21,931 bases of DNA from Ophioceras dolichostomum (GCA_003049485.1 PYST01000498.1:1-21931); one strand, 5' to 3'. Positions 1 to 11,520 are shown, counted from the stretch's first letter. The notes: generated by a model from the letters alone, not told the origin. Made by a program: numbers and translations.

Positions 1-957
1 CCCCAGCCGTCTGCCTCACCGACACGGCCTAACTGACACCGACACGAGAAAGAAAATCCCGGTTTCTCGAGCAGCCTGGCGTCTCATCTGGCGGCAGGTA
101 GCCGTCCACAGATTGATGAGACAGGGGGAGAGACAGTCAGTTTTCCCCCAAAAGCCACGGGTGATGGCCCGCCCGCTTCGTGCCGCTACCTTGATCATAC
201 AGACATTCAGTTAGTCCACTTTGACGGTGCTGTTTGTTTGCTGGCCCGGCTACCGGGAAGGAACAAAAAGAGGACGAGATTCAATCTACGGATACCAAAT
301 CATGGAGCATGCACTGGAAATTTCCCGACTTAACAGGGGTTGTGTCCCGACCAGCAGGCCTGTGGCTCGAAAACGGTGATATGTGGCTCAAGCAGGCTCA
401 AGCCACAGGTACCGAATATTTGCCAATAGGCTGCCATTTCACTGTTCTTCACGATGAAGACGACAACAGGTTCTGGGTCATTGGGTTTGGAACTACTGAC
501 TCGCCGTGAAAATACATGTGAGCTGGGGCAGGTGAGTGGTGACCCTCGTTCTGAAGAAATTTCCATCTTCGGGCACGTTCGGTCGGCATGGAGGCTTCCA
601 GGCATGCCATAGATGCCCTGATCCTGGCGAGCTTGACCCCTCAACCACAACAACCCAACCCCACAGTAGACATCATCAGGCTGACATAGTCACCGTGAAA
701 CAGCCGCGTACATCTGCCAACTTCACCACTTCACGCACACCGAAACCGCTGAGTATCTGTGTGCGGTGATCTTCGGAAGCCCAAGACAGCCTTCCCCATT
801 TCTGGCAGCTCTTTCTTTACTTGCCAGTCAGTTTCAGCCGGGATCATCAGCCTGCACTGCAAAAGCAGACCGTCACGTTCATCTCCAGCCTGCCAGCCTG
901 ACAGCATTCTTTCTCACAAAACAAAAGAACAAATACCTACCTACCCACCAGAAAAAA
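1..957. other. Intergenic region and leader of the tubulin cofactor gene
   Basis: No gene is supportable in roughly the first 750 bases. A plus-strand open stretch at about 234-509 lacks an ATG at its beginning and matches no family I recognise. The last 200 bases or so read as the promoter and 5' leader of the gene starting at 958: they are pyrimidine- and CA-rich, contain no ATG, and end in a TACCTACCTACC run and an A-rich stretch immediately before the start codon. Confidence 0.5.
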
Positions 958-2074
958 ATGGCGGACGTTCCGCTGCAGATCATCTCCGAGAACTCGGCAT
1001 CCGAGCGGCGCATCACGCCGTCGTGGACCATCAGCCAGCTCAAGACCAGACTTGAGCCCATCACGGGCGTGCCGCCGTCGGCCCAGCGTCTGCTGCTCAA
1101 GACCTCGGGACAGCAGCCGGTGGCTATCGAGGCTGATAATGAGGAGGCTGCTACCCTGACCATCTTTCGGTTGACGCCGTATGCTGAGCTACATGTGAGT
1201 GTCCTCTATTTTGTTGACGTTGTTATTGTTCAGTGGAATCTCCGTTGTTTGGCTGCCTGTTTCTACTCACCGTCTACCCCTGAACCCCTGAGTGCTTGCT
1301 ATACTTGCTTGATCAGTGGACAGAGAGTTATGTTGCACCTTTCCAGATCTATTCCTTCTTTCCTCTCCTCCTCTCCCTCATTTTCTTCATTGCTTTATTC
1401 CTCTTTCGTCAGCCTTGCACAGAAAGTTACTGTCTCAAGTCATCTGCCGCTGCCCGGTTCGATGACACCCGGACAACAACAGCATCCACAACAACTTGCT
1501 GAAACTGCCGAGACCGACAGACGGAAGACTGACCGACTGACTGACCAACCACGCATCTACTCAGGTAAACGACACGCGCCCGGCCTCAGCCCGTCCAAAC
1601 TTCACCGACACCAGCGCGGTCGAGAAGTACGTGATGCCGTCGGCCGAGTACGAGAAGAAGACCGACTCGGTCCTGGCCTGGAAGAAGGCCCAGAAGCTGG
1701 GCCGCTTCGACCCGGACGCGCCCGCGCATCTGGAGGCCAAGATCGCCGCCTTCGCGCGCGAGGCCGAGAGCCGCGGCATCGCGGTGGGGAAGCGGTGCCG
1801 CGTCGGCGAGGAGGACTCGAGGAGGGGGGAGGTCATGTACGTCGGGGAGGTGGCGGAGATACCCGGCGGACCCGGGGCGTGGGTGGGCGTGAGGCTCGAC
1901 GAGCCGGTGGGGAAGAACGACGGGAGCATCGGCGGGAAGAGGTACTGGGGTCAGGAGGGGGACGCGGCCGCGACGGCGCTGAAGCATGGCGTGTTTGTGA
2001 GGCCGGAAAGGGTCGAGGTTGGGGATTTCCCTCCGCTGGATGACTTGGAGGATCTTGATATGGAGGAGATTTAG
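958..2074 (+). CDS. alf1: Tubulin-folding cofactor B (Alf1/TBCB), UBL + CAP-Gly protein
   Basis: Two exons, 958-1194 and 1565-2074, join in phase 0 to give 248 residues, a normal size for fungal Alf1/TBCB. The family binds alpha-tubulin in the cytosol and works with cofactor E in tubulin folding and turnover. Residues 1 to about 80 form a ubiquitin-like domain. Residues 112-124 carry the TDSVLAWKKAQKLG-type linker block characteristic of the family. A CAP-Gly domain follows at about 151-228, with its GKNDGS signature at about 195-200. The C-terminus ends in acidic residues and Ile (MEEI), like the acidic tail reported to contact cofactor E. The ATG at 958 was chosen for its A-rich context followed by G, the absence of upstream ATGs in the leader, and UBL homology starting at once. 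The intron (1195-1564, GTGAGT...CAG, with CTGAC branch-like motifs near the 3' end) is 370 bp, long for this group. Identification is from motif recognition. Confidence 0.93.
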
Positions 2075-3204
2075 CCCTTGGGTTATGTTGATGCTCTGAG
2101 CTCTCAGGACATGCTAGCCCACGATTTGTATCTTACGCACCTAGGTACTCGGTATTGACAGCAGGATCTTCAGAGAGTTATACGAACACGGATAGGGAGT
2201 AATCAACTCTCCGTTGGAGGGCCTGCTCATCCCAGCCGCATAGCAAATCATCTCGGGTCAAGTTCTGCGGCTGCTAGGTGGCGAAAACGGCCCTTCTCTG
2301 GGTCGCCTTGGGGGCTGGCCGAGTGCGCTTCCCAGGTCGCTCAAGTGGCCGTTATCGTGTCCTCCTGCGTAGCATGCCAAATAGCCTCCACGCATGGCTT
2401 CCTCCCTCCTCATGGCCTCTTATTGCCTCCTCCATAGATTCCAGCTTAGCACTTTGCTTAGCCTCTTGCGCAGTCATGTAGGTAGTCCGGCCAATATAGG
2501 GCCGGCCTACGTTAGCCACAGCACATTGGACATCCAAGCAACTACCAAAATACCATCTGGAAGCTTCGACATCACCCCCCGAGGTCGCCAACAGATTCCG
2601 CGGGAAGTACCGTTGAGTTGGAGATTCGCCCTCCTATAACATTGAAGCTCGTCCATAAAAGGGAAGGGTTCCCCATCGGATGCGCAAAGTATTAAACGTA
2701 GCATAGAGACTAGGCTGGCCATGTATTGAAAGAGGCCATCACATTTTGGTCAATAGGGCCCGAGAGGAGGGGGCTATGTAGCATCGTCAACCCTTGGATT
2801 ACAAAGCGGAAACATCACGAGAATGCCGTGTGTACAGTACAGGCCAGAGTCTGCAATGTAGTGAGTGTTTTGTACTTCGTATTGCATTTTCCGGCCTACT
2901 CGCCTGTGCTTTACAGCGTAATATACTGTACGAAGCAGGTAATGTCTCTCTGCTTCGACCCGTCCGTGGCTCGCACCTCCTACCCGTAGGCTCCCCCCGT
3001 GTGGACCTCCCCCTAGCTTCCTTTCCATCACCATGTCTAACATCCTTTCCACATTGGCCTTGCCTCACGGTCCTCGCGTAGCCTTTCCCGTAGTCTATTA
3101 GGGCGTCGAAGCCGGCCCTTCCGAGGCTGCATAAGACTGGGAGAAAATATACCTTCATAATGATGATAGCGCTCTACGGCCGCTATCGCTTAGTATATGA
3201 ATAG

Positions 3205-3222
3205 TTTTTTTTTAAAAAAAAA
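3205..3222. repeat. T9A9 perfect palindrome
   Basis: Nine T followed directly by nine A form an 18-bp perfect palindrome in a locally AT-rich patch between genes. Such rigid tracts disfavour nucleosomes. Whether it does anything here is unknown. Confidence 0.85.
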
Positions 3223-4101
3223 GATTTTGTTGAAGATTTGACGAGAAGAGGGCGGTATAGTGAGGAAGAGAAAAGGAAGGAAAAAAAAGCTGCGAGGCCA
3301 TTTTCGCGACTGTTGACAGTATCGAGCAGACACAGCCGTTCTTGCTTCCATAACCCTGAGTCCACCTGCCTCCTTTTCGAGGAGATCCGACTCATAGAAA
3401 CCACTCTTTGAGGGAAAGATCTGAGGTGTGCCTGCCGGAAGGACCGTACCATTGATCGCAGGCGAATATTACCTTCCACTTCCCACAATCCCCGAGAGGG
3501 CACCTAGCCAGTAAGGCACTCTTTCCTAGAAGCTAGGGTCGCGATTTCCGCGCAATAGAATAGAGCGTGAAAGAACCCCGCTAGGATGACAATGTGAAAA
3601 GACGGGAGGCGTGACGGACGGAAGTGGTCCAACAAACTGACGGAGCGACCCATGAGTCGGCGGACAGAGTGGGAAGTCCTCATTTTCAGGTCCCGGGCCT
3701 AACAGTGTCGAAACAAATTCAATCGACTCCAAACTCCCAGCCATCGATCCCATACCAAGTCCCGAGAATGGCGGCCCTGAGCCCGACTGCTCGGACCGGA
3801 GCAGTCTTCCTCTTGACCCAGCGCGACGTTATCCATACTAATGGAAAGAAGTCTTTGTTGACTGGCTCGTGTAACCATGGCCCGAGGGCATGGGACGTCC
3901 CCTGGGTGCGGGGGGCGGCGTAAATGGTTCGGGGGATCTCTTCAAGGCAGACTCTTTGTGTCGCTATCGGTAAGGCAATGTGTCGCAACACGGCCATGCC
4001 CTGGGAGACCACCTCCAGCGGTGCCGGAACAGGTATGAGCTCCCTAGGTCTGTACCCGTGTCTGTATCTGGCCCTTTCCCCCCAGGTGATGTCCCTTCTG
4101 C

Positions 4102-4227
4102 CGGCAGCTTCCAGCGCTCTGGGTGCTTCTTAAGTGTTCTGTCCGTGCCCCTTTTCGTAGTGCTCGGCAGCATCCAGCTCTCTGGGTGTTTCTCGAGGGT
4201 TCTGTCCGCGCCCATTTTCGTAGTGCT
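4102..4227. repeat. 63-bp tandem repeat, two copies
   Basis: Copy 1 is 4102-4164 and copy 2 is 4165-4227. They differ at about 8 of 63 positions, mostly transitions, and both open with CGGCAGC and close with TTTTCGTAGTGCT. A CGGC at 4228 may be the start of a lost third copy. The period is a multiple of three, but no credible gene contains it. Confidence 0.85.
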
Positions 4228-4433
4228 CGGCTTGACCTGCCGTGACGAAGCGGATGTCTCCTCCGTAAAGCCGTAGGAAGTTCAAGAGCAAGCATGCCCA
4301 ACAGAGCTTAACTCTGTCCCTTCAATTTAGGTTGCATTTGTCACAGCGAATTCGGGGCGTATCTGGGTTACGGCTGAGATCCCCTGGCCCGAAAGTGTCC
4401 CAGTACAGCGAGTCCATGTCGACAGACTCGATA

Positions 4434-4484
4434 TAGGTACCTCTGTAGGTAAGTAGGTAGGTAGGTAGGTACCTAGGTACCTAG
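4434..4484. repeat. TAGGTA/TACCTA tetranucleotide cluster
   Basis: Degenerate runs of TAGG with embedded GGTACC and CCTAGG palindromes. The two halves are mutually complementary, so the stretch could fold back. Related patches recur across the intergenic parts of this window. Confidence 0.8.
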
Positions 4485-7454
4485 CTGTCGTAGATAACGG
4501 ATGGTAATGATTTGAGGACGGAGCGACAGATATGTTTATCCTGAAGATAGGTGGTGGTGAGACTTTGGGATGCTCTGAAACAGCTGGAACAGAGAGGCAA
4601 GCAAGATGAGGCCGGTACGCATGTTGATTTAAAGACTCCGTGGCTACCTACCTATCTCCGTAACAATACTCTTCACGAGTAGCCTTCGAGGTAAACTTCG
4701 GCTCTCAAGCTAGTAATAGTGATGTGGCGATGGCTCACACAACGCAGTATTGCCACCACCAAACTCAACATGGACGAGCCGCTGACAAGATGCATGAGTA
4801 ACTACCTAGGTAGACTGCATACGGCCCGCCGCGCTGGGTTTCGCCGCAGTCTCCGACCTCGCTTTGAACCGACGGTCATGGCTATGCTCAGTGTCGGAGA
4901 ATATACGTCACTTAGCTGGCGGTTATTATAGAATGAATCATCACAGCAGAGGCTCCAGCCGAACCACATCGACGCCCCGAGTTGGCCACCTTCTCACTGC
5001 AATACTGTTGGCGATTGGCGTCTAAGAACATTCATATTCTCCGTATTGTCGCCTGGCTGATCGAAAGAGGCATATTCTCATCAACAAGACGAGAATCGAA
5101 GCGAACCAAAGCAAACCTCTCGGGCAGTCTAGCGACAAGGAGCAAATAACTAAGCGATGGTGTTTGTGTGTTCGATCTCCGACATCACGGGGCCGGCCAC
5201 TCGGAGATTTAGCTCTCCGCACCAAAAGAACCGATCCTGGCCATACAGGGAGACCTGTCCGCCGATCAACCCCCAGAACTAGGGGGAGTTGGAACACGCC
5301 ACCGCACACTAGCTCCGCATACATTTGCTGTGAACAAGGCCTAAGAGGAGGGAAGCTAGCCAAAATCGGCGTCGAGGGCTCCTCCATGCCCGTCTCCAAA
5401 CTCATCGAGGGCCGATATTTGACCCGTTGCAACGGGGCCGGAGCCGTGGGGAGCAAGGGTTCAGCGCGGCCCGACCTCCCGAGGATGGGGAGGGAGGTCA
5501 CACGTAAGGCGACGGCTATGTTAGCGGAGAACGCGCGTTCAGCATCTTGGCATGTTGGAATATTCTGTTACTCGAGAAAGAAAGAGAAAACGAGACAAGC
5601 CAGACCCCTAGAGGTAGCCGAGAGATCTGAAAGGAGTGGATACGTCGGTAGGGCTTGGTAAAGTGGAACCCCCCTCCCCCCTCCTATATTCCTCAGCATG
5701 TTGTTGTTGTCAAGCAGGATCGAGTTCACCGGACAGACCGTAGGACGCGGATGTTCCTTTTCTCTGCCCCAACAAGCAACAAGGGGAGCGGACGAGTAGT
5801 AGAGGAAGGAGAGGGAGGATTCCCTGGTTAGAATCCGGAATCAGAACCAACAACAACCGAGGTACCAAGCAAAACTGCATTGCATATCCATGTTCGCCTG
5901 GGATGATCGACATTTCTCAACACAGCAGCAGCAATAAGCGCAATAAGCTTACAATGAGAGGGAGGGAGATCGATTTGTTCAATTCCATCCACAGACAATA
6001 TTTGGAGGCTATTATGGGGTCGGTGGGTGGCTTGGAGGTGATGATGATGATGCATAGCGTTGAAGAGAGTCAGTCTCTACAATGCCACACAAGGCAGATG
6101 CAGATGAACCTGCTACACGTTGTAGGTAGTACACGTACTTCTGTTGAGGTATTAAGGTAGGGATGGACTCCAGCTTCAAAAAAAAACTGAGACGGTTGAG
6201 GTGAGCGGTCAACGAACGGGACCCGCAACTGCCGGGTCATGGAGGTATCTGCTACCTTTTTCTAGCCTTGCCAATTGTCTGGAATCTGGTACCTAAGGCA
6301 CTTGCTGCGGAAGGCCCTGCATGACGGCGCAGGGTGGAATGCTTTAACCAGATGTGGCGCTAAAACAGTTTTGACGTCTCAGGGGCTGCTCTCTCACGGC
6401 TCAGGTGCGTCTCGGAACCGTCCATCATCCAGGTTTCGATGGCCCGAGTCAGAGAGACAAAGAGAGAGAGAGCAGCGAAAAAAAAAAGGACCCAAGAATA
6501 GCAAGAAACTGCATGCGCTTTTAATTCTCCCTTCGCCTTCGGATGTTCTTCTTTTCTCCTTTTCTGCTTTGTGATCGCTTCCTGGGTTGGTGGTTGGTGT
6601 GTTCAATGTTGTTGCATGCAGTTTGGACTCTACCTGACGCGGCCCCGCGATCCTTTTGAGAAGCAGAGAGAGGGGAAGGACGAGAACTGGGGTAGGGCTC
6701 ACTGCCACTCCCGAACTCCGGAACATTTTATCTCTGATTGTGAGCGACGAGCATCAACAGACAGTATCATCAGGTGCGAGCTCCAGCATGAGTGGCATCG
6801 GCCTGGCTGCTAGAGGATCCACTCAGGCGCTGTCTGGCCACTCACAATCATCGCCCACCATCAGGGGTCCGTCAGAAAGGGCCCCGTTATCCCTGCCCCT
6901 TTTCCACTGAAGTACGGCTTCCCCTCAGCACCTCAGCTCGAGCGACAGCCGACAAAGTGTATTCCATTCTCGGAAGGTCAGTGGTAGAAAGAAGTAGGCT
7001 ATGTACATGCAACGATGAAGTCACCTCGTCCTTCCTCGTACAAGCGACTTTGTGTGGTGAAGAGAGAGCGATGCACCCGTGTTTGTACGAGGTCAACGGG
7101 CAACAAGCGATGAACAGGAATCACCACCAATTCCATCCAAGATCCGATTTCCAGTTGCTTCTTCTCTTGAACTGCCAAAAAGTCAGAAAGCCAACCAACA
7201 CGATCCATGGTCAAGAGCGAAGTCCTGTTCCAGTTATTGACTCGATACCACTCTGCCTCACTCAGTCCCCGTGCTCCGTACCTAAAACTCACGCATACGA
7301 CAGACTTGGCTTCAGCTTTGCTTGACTTGACTGGGATGTCTTTGAGTGGGTTGCTGTCGATCAAGAAACCAACCCAGAGGATCCGATCTGATGTTCTGCG
7401 CCCCTCCGAATTGAGTGAGATGTGACACCCTGCCCAAACATCCAATCCATCCCA

Positions 7455-7600
7455 CCCGACCGCTTTTCAACCTTCTCTTCCTGTTCCCTCTTCACTTGTG
7501 TTGCTTTGCTTTGCTCAACTGTTCTTTTTTCTATTTCGTGTTCTTCGTTCTTTCGTTTTTTTTCTTCTTCTCTCACTTTCTCGTCGCCCCACCCTCCTCC
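7455..7600 (+). promoter_or_regulatory. CT-rich promoter/leader tract of the RING ligase gene
   Basis: A strongly pyrimidine-biased stretch on the plus strand with runs of CTTT, TTCTTC and T8 sits 250-400 bases upstream of the RING ligase ATG. CT-rich tracts just upstream of, or at, transcription starts are common in filamentous fungi, so transcription probably begins in or just after it. No TATA box is evident. Confidence 0.45.
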
Positions 7601-7601
7601 G

Positions 7602-7712
7602 ATGACGCATCGACTTCCAGAATACCACGAACGCAATCGATTTTGGGAGGAAAGATTTGTTGTTGTTGAAGAACAACGAATGAGAGAGTCAGCGGGTGTG
7701 AGCGTGAGCTGA
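7602..7712 (+). other. Possible upstream ORF (36 codons) before the RING ligase
   Basis: An ATG at 7602 opens a 36-codon frame ending in TGA at 7710-7712. It is the last ATG before the main start at 7852. If the transcript starts in the CT-rich tract upstream, this would be a leader ORF that ends 139 bases before the main ATG. If transcription starts later, it is irrelevant. The peptide matches nothing I recognise. Confidence 0.35.
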
Positions 7713-7851
7713 GTTGAGTGAGTTGAGTGAAAGTGAGAGTGAGACCGACCGAGAACGATAGCGATAGCGACAGCGCACATCAATCATCATCAGCGCAATT
7801 CAGCGTCGCGCCACTGGGCCGAGCTATCCGGCCGAGCCGGCAGCCACAGCC

Positions 7852-9801
7852 ATGGCGACGTCGACCGTCGCGGGCAGAGGCGGAAGCAGAGGCGGAAGCA
7901 GAGGCGGAAGCAGAGGCGAGAGCAGAAGCAGAGGTGATGGCAAATTGGCACGATTATTACGAGGACTCACCTCTGCCATGGCCGCGACATCCGCATCCGC
8001 TCAAACTCTCACGACGTCACCGCTGGACGACGTGCCCGATTGGCAGGCAAACTCCGCCATGAAGCTGCAAATAACAGCGCCCGGCGGCGGAGTCCCTCTG
8101 TCTTTTTACGTTGTCCCATTTACGAGGGACGCTGGTCTGAATCTTTCGGATGCCGATAGGGGGGTGAGCTGAATCCCATCATACATCCACATCATGAATC
8201 CAAATCATGAATCATCAGCCCGCCAGCCACAACAGCTGGTGATGTCGTTTGTCACGTCAGTCGCTGGCCTTGTTTACTGACTTTTGGTCAACAGGCAATC
8301 AACATTGGCGGGACCATGGCCGTTGCAACGGACACAACATACGTCTCCATAACTGGTTCAGGCTCCGTTGCATACCTCGGATGCGACCACTCAAATAGCA
8401 GCTTCATAACGCCCGAGATGATGCTCACAAAGCTCATGGACAGCAGACCAGGAGCCATCATTCTTTACAGCCAAACAAACAACTGCTGCGGGCTAGACGG
8501 GCTACCATCGTCATTGACATCATCATCGTCATCACCAAACCAGTACTCCGCGCTCTACACCATGACGAACGCCATGGAGGCCACCAACGTCCTCAACATC
8601 ACCAACTGGTCCAACGGCGCCGTGCAGGCGCTCATCACGGGGAACAGCACGTCGCAGGATCAGGAGAACGCGACCAACCAGAGCGGCAATAACTCCGCCG
8701 TCGCCATGAGCATCCTGTACAGCATTACGGGGCTGATCACGCTGCTCTTCCTGATCATCATCGCCACCGGCGCCATCCGCGCCCACCGATACCCCGAGCG
8801 CTACGGCCCGCGCAGCGGCTACGGCGGGAGGCCGAGGCAGAGCAGGGCAAAGGGCATCGCCCGCGCCGTCCTGGAGACCTTGCCGATCGTCAAGTTCGGC
8901 CAGCCGCAGGCGGCAGCGAAGCCGGACCCGGAGCTGGAGCTTGAGGAGGGTGTGGGGCCGGATCGGAGAGGAGACAGGAACGCCGCCGACTCGCCGCCGT
9001 TGCCAGCCGAGACGGTTCAGGTCCACCACCTCTCCACGATTCCAGAAGATGCCGAAGCCCACTCGAACGGAACGAACTCGGCGACCCGAGAGTCACGGGT
9101 GGATGCGGCCGCCGTCAAGACCGGGGCTGCAGCGGCTGTCGCCGGCCAGGAGAACCCGGAGACCTTTATAGGGGACGAGCATTTAGGCTGTTCGATCTGC
9201 ACCGAAGATTTCACCGTTGGCGAAGATGTCAGGGTACTGCCGTGTGACCACAAGTTCCACCCGCCCTGTATCGACCCCTGGCTGGTCAATGTCTCGGGCA
9301 CCTGTCCTCTCTGGTAAGTCGAGAGAACTAATCAACTGACTTGCCTTGTTTATCACCCATGCAGCACCCCAGCTAGGCCCAGGAACTTTTGCTGATCATA
9401 AAAAACACATTTACAGCCGCCTGGATCTTCGGCCAAACAAGGTCGCCCCAGATGACGGCAACGGCGCCGGGGCACTCCCGCCGCCATTGGAAGACGACGA
9501 TCATGCCCATGCAGCACCACCACTGGCGGCAGCCGAGTCCAGCAGTAGCCGCAACAACAACAACCGACGATCATCCCGGTTCTTCGACCTCAACCGCCTC
9601 CGACACGCCTCCGCCGAGGAGCGCATCGAGGTCCTGAGGCGGTACCGGAGCGAGTCGAGGGCCGCCGGCGACGCGGCGGACGAGCACGGCCGGACCGCGA
9701 GGCTGACCAACCGCCTCAAGGAAAGGTTCAGGATACGAACGCGGGCCCAGTCTCCGCCGCAACGACAGCGCATCCGCACTGGCGGAGGCCAGATCGCTTA
9801 A
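7852..9801 (+). CDS. Single-pass membrane RING-H2 E3 ubiquitin ligase (PA-TM-RING-like layout)
   Basis: Three exons (7852-8163, 8295-9313, 9417-9801) give 571 residues. The second junction completes the last zinc-binding Cys of the RING. The layout, in order: an arginine/glycine-rich start; a weak signal-like stretch at about 31-50 ending ASAQ; a luminal domain to about 240 ending in a cluster of N-glycosylation sequons (NIT, NWS, NST, NAT, NQS, NNS); a transmembrane helix at 242-265; a cytosolic linker; and a RING-H2 at 403-444 with CSIC, PCDHKFH, PPC and CPLC (C3H2C3). The tail is charged. RING-H2 domains recruit E2 enzymes; this layout suggests an endomembrane or vacuolar E3, by analogy with PA-TM-RING proteins. 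Substrates are unknown. The N-terminal RG repeats before the signal region are odd. The true start could be the in-frame ATG at 7978, though that leaves almost no signal peptide. Introns are 131 and 103 bp. Confidence 0.88.
7870..7935 (+). repeat. 12-bp coding minisatellite (Gly-Ser-Arg-Gly)
   Basis: Tandem GGCGGAAGCAGA units, the last ones degenerate, encode the GSRG repeats near the N-terminus of the RING ligase. Unit length is a multiple of three, so copy-number change would keep frame. Confidence 0.8.
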
Positions 9802-10772
9802 ACGTGCGTACATTAGTGTCCATCGATGACGCAGATTTTTCACCTCAGTTTGGTTCGGCGGCTTCATTGTCCTCAATACCATACCCTCAATCAATCAATC
9901 CCTTCTTGTCCATCTTTTTTCTAGCCACAAAAATATCACCATAGCGACATGAACACAAAATTTGTGTAGACACACGTGTAAGATACACGCACACACTCGC
10001 ATACACGAGATAAAAACCCCTGGATGGGTCTTTCTTTTGATCCGAGCATCAGGACCCGGGATCGGCAAGGCGTCGGCGGGACGGACACGATCATTCAACT
10101 TTTGGAGACGGCGGACACAACGACCACAGCAAACCTACGCGCCTCTTTCCTACAACTTTTTGGGATTCTTCTGCAATGTTTCCTTCCTTTTTGCTTTCTC
10201 CACCCTACATATTTTTTGCTTACTTCTCTCCATGGCTGGCCCCCCGCGTGAATTGATGAATGGATGGCAGGCAGGCAGGACGGGCTGTTGGGAACCAGAG
10301 GTGAAGGGGAGTCACTTGGTGGTAAATGAAGCACGGCTTGATGGAGAGAGAGGGAGAACACATATTTACTCACTACCTGCTACCTACCTCCTACATACAG
10401 GCCACAGAACAAGCATTGCAAGGCGTTCATAGGGAATGGGATTTCTTTCTTCTTCTGCTTCTTCAGGTTCGGAGTTGATCTCACCACAAACAAGAGTGTG
10501 TGAATCAACAACATTAATCTTTGTTTCTATTCAGTTTGCGACATCTCCATTTTTTGTCCTTCTTTCTCTTTCGTTCTTCCGACCGATTCGATCCTGTTTG
10601 CTCGTTCAAGTTTTATTGTTAATGCGAAGAGAGGGAACGAGCTTGATCGAGCAAGAAAAGGGGGGAAAGAGAGAGAAAGAGAGAGAGCAAAGAGAGGCGC
10701 GTCGTGGTTTGCTTTTCTCTCGACAGTCACAAGACAAGAGGGCCAATTACACACAGACAGACAAACATATGT

Positions 10773-10816
10773 GCAGATGGGCAGATGGGCAAATGGGCAA
10801 ATGGGCAAATGGGCAA
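10773..10816. repeat. 8-bp tandem repeat (GCAAATGG/GCAGATGG)
   Basis: About five tandem copies of an 8-bp unit in intergenic DNA, directly before a GA-rich run at about 10847-10862. Confidence 0.85.
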
Positions 10817-11143
10817 GAGGACGGAAAGGGGTCTCTCTAACCCATTAGAGAGAGAGAGAGAAACGCGAGTGCCTGGCGCAGGAGCGAAAATACAAGAAAT
10901 CAACCCACCCTCCCTCCATAAGAGAGCCAACAAACAGCCTCGCCCGCGTCCGAACAACAACAAATACAGACCAGACTCACAACTAACCATAATCGCACGA
11001 CATGGATGTTGTCCGAGGGAACTACCCAGTGATGTACCGTGTGGGAGCACACAAGAGATCGTGTTTCCTGTCCTCTCTTCTTTTTTAAGGGCAATCGCCG
11101 GGGATCTTTCAAGAAGGACAGACAGGCAGGCCGATGCGGCTAG

Positions 11144-11165
11144 CTGGCTGGCTGGCTGGCTGGCT
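11144..11165. repeat. CTGG tetranucleotide microsatellite
   Basis: Five GGCT units in a row flanked by CTAG and ACC, in intergenic DNA. Confidence 0.85.
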
Positions 11166-11520
11166 ACCAAGTAACCAGATTCGATTCAGCCTCACCGGGC
11201 CGCGGCAGCCACGGCAAGGCACATGAGATCGACGCACGGGACACATAGCACAGAACTAACCTCCATTGATGGTGGCGAACGGAAGCCCTGTTCTTCTTTC
11301 TTGTTTTTTGCGTCCCAGGTCACGATCTTGAATGCGTCCTTCACCGGTTTGAACTTGTTTGAGGAGGTGGGTGGGTTCACGACATACGCCTACGGGAAGA
11401 CGGACGGAAACATCCCTCCCAAGCCAAGAGACAAAGAGACAGCAGGTGCTATCACGGGTGATGTGAGCCGGGGAGCACAAACAAAAGCCAACAAAGCCAT
11501 TGTTGCATTATTGTTCTGCA

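Larger units (their letters stand above)
2075..7454. other. Gene-poor region of about 5.4 kb
   Basis: I see no supportable gene. Open stretches here, such as plus 5164-5661 and minus 2352-2591, have no convincing ATG start, no known domain and no splice pattern linking them. The part around 2300-3240 is less GC-rich than the exons and may be decayed repeat DNA, but no terminal repeats or transposase/reverse transcriptase motifs were recognised. The region does contain a T9A9 palindrome, a two-copy 63-bp repeat and a TAGGTA cluster, listed separately. Confidence 0.5.

Noticed and set aside
234..509. 91-codon open frame, plus strand
   Set aside because: It begins at TTG, has no ATG near its beginning, shows no domain I recognise and no splice context. 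Could be a gene remnant, but unsupported.
1586..1987. Minus-strand and alternate-frame ORFs over the CAP-Gly exon
   Set aside because: Shadows of the GC-rich alf1 coding exon, whose CAP-Gly motif fixes the true frame.
2352..2722. Two overlapping minus-strand open frames that look somewhat protein-like
   Set aside because: No ATG-anchored start for the longer reading, different frames, no transposase, reverse transcriptase or other hallmark motif. Called gene-poor or possibly decayed repeat instead.
3526..4012. Minus-strand open frames with an apparently ordinary amino-acid mix
   Set aside because: Two overlapping frames with no consistent splice junction and no recognisable domain.
5164..5661. 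165-codon open frame, plus strand
   Set aside because: Starts at a non-ATG codon, basic and Pro/Arg/Gly-rich without known motifs. Long open frames by chance are expected in this composition.
6012..6190. GTGATGATG box followed by a distant CTGA, considered as a box C/D snoRNA
   Set aside because: The spacing is too large, no terminal stem is visible, and GATGATG here is part of a simple repeat.
11256..11385. Lys/Phe-rich minus-strand stretch that could resemble a short exon
   Set aside because: No matching donor and acceptor in phase on either side, no recognised homology, and no neighbouring exons.
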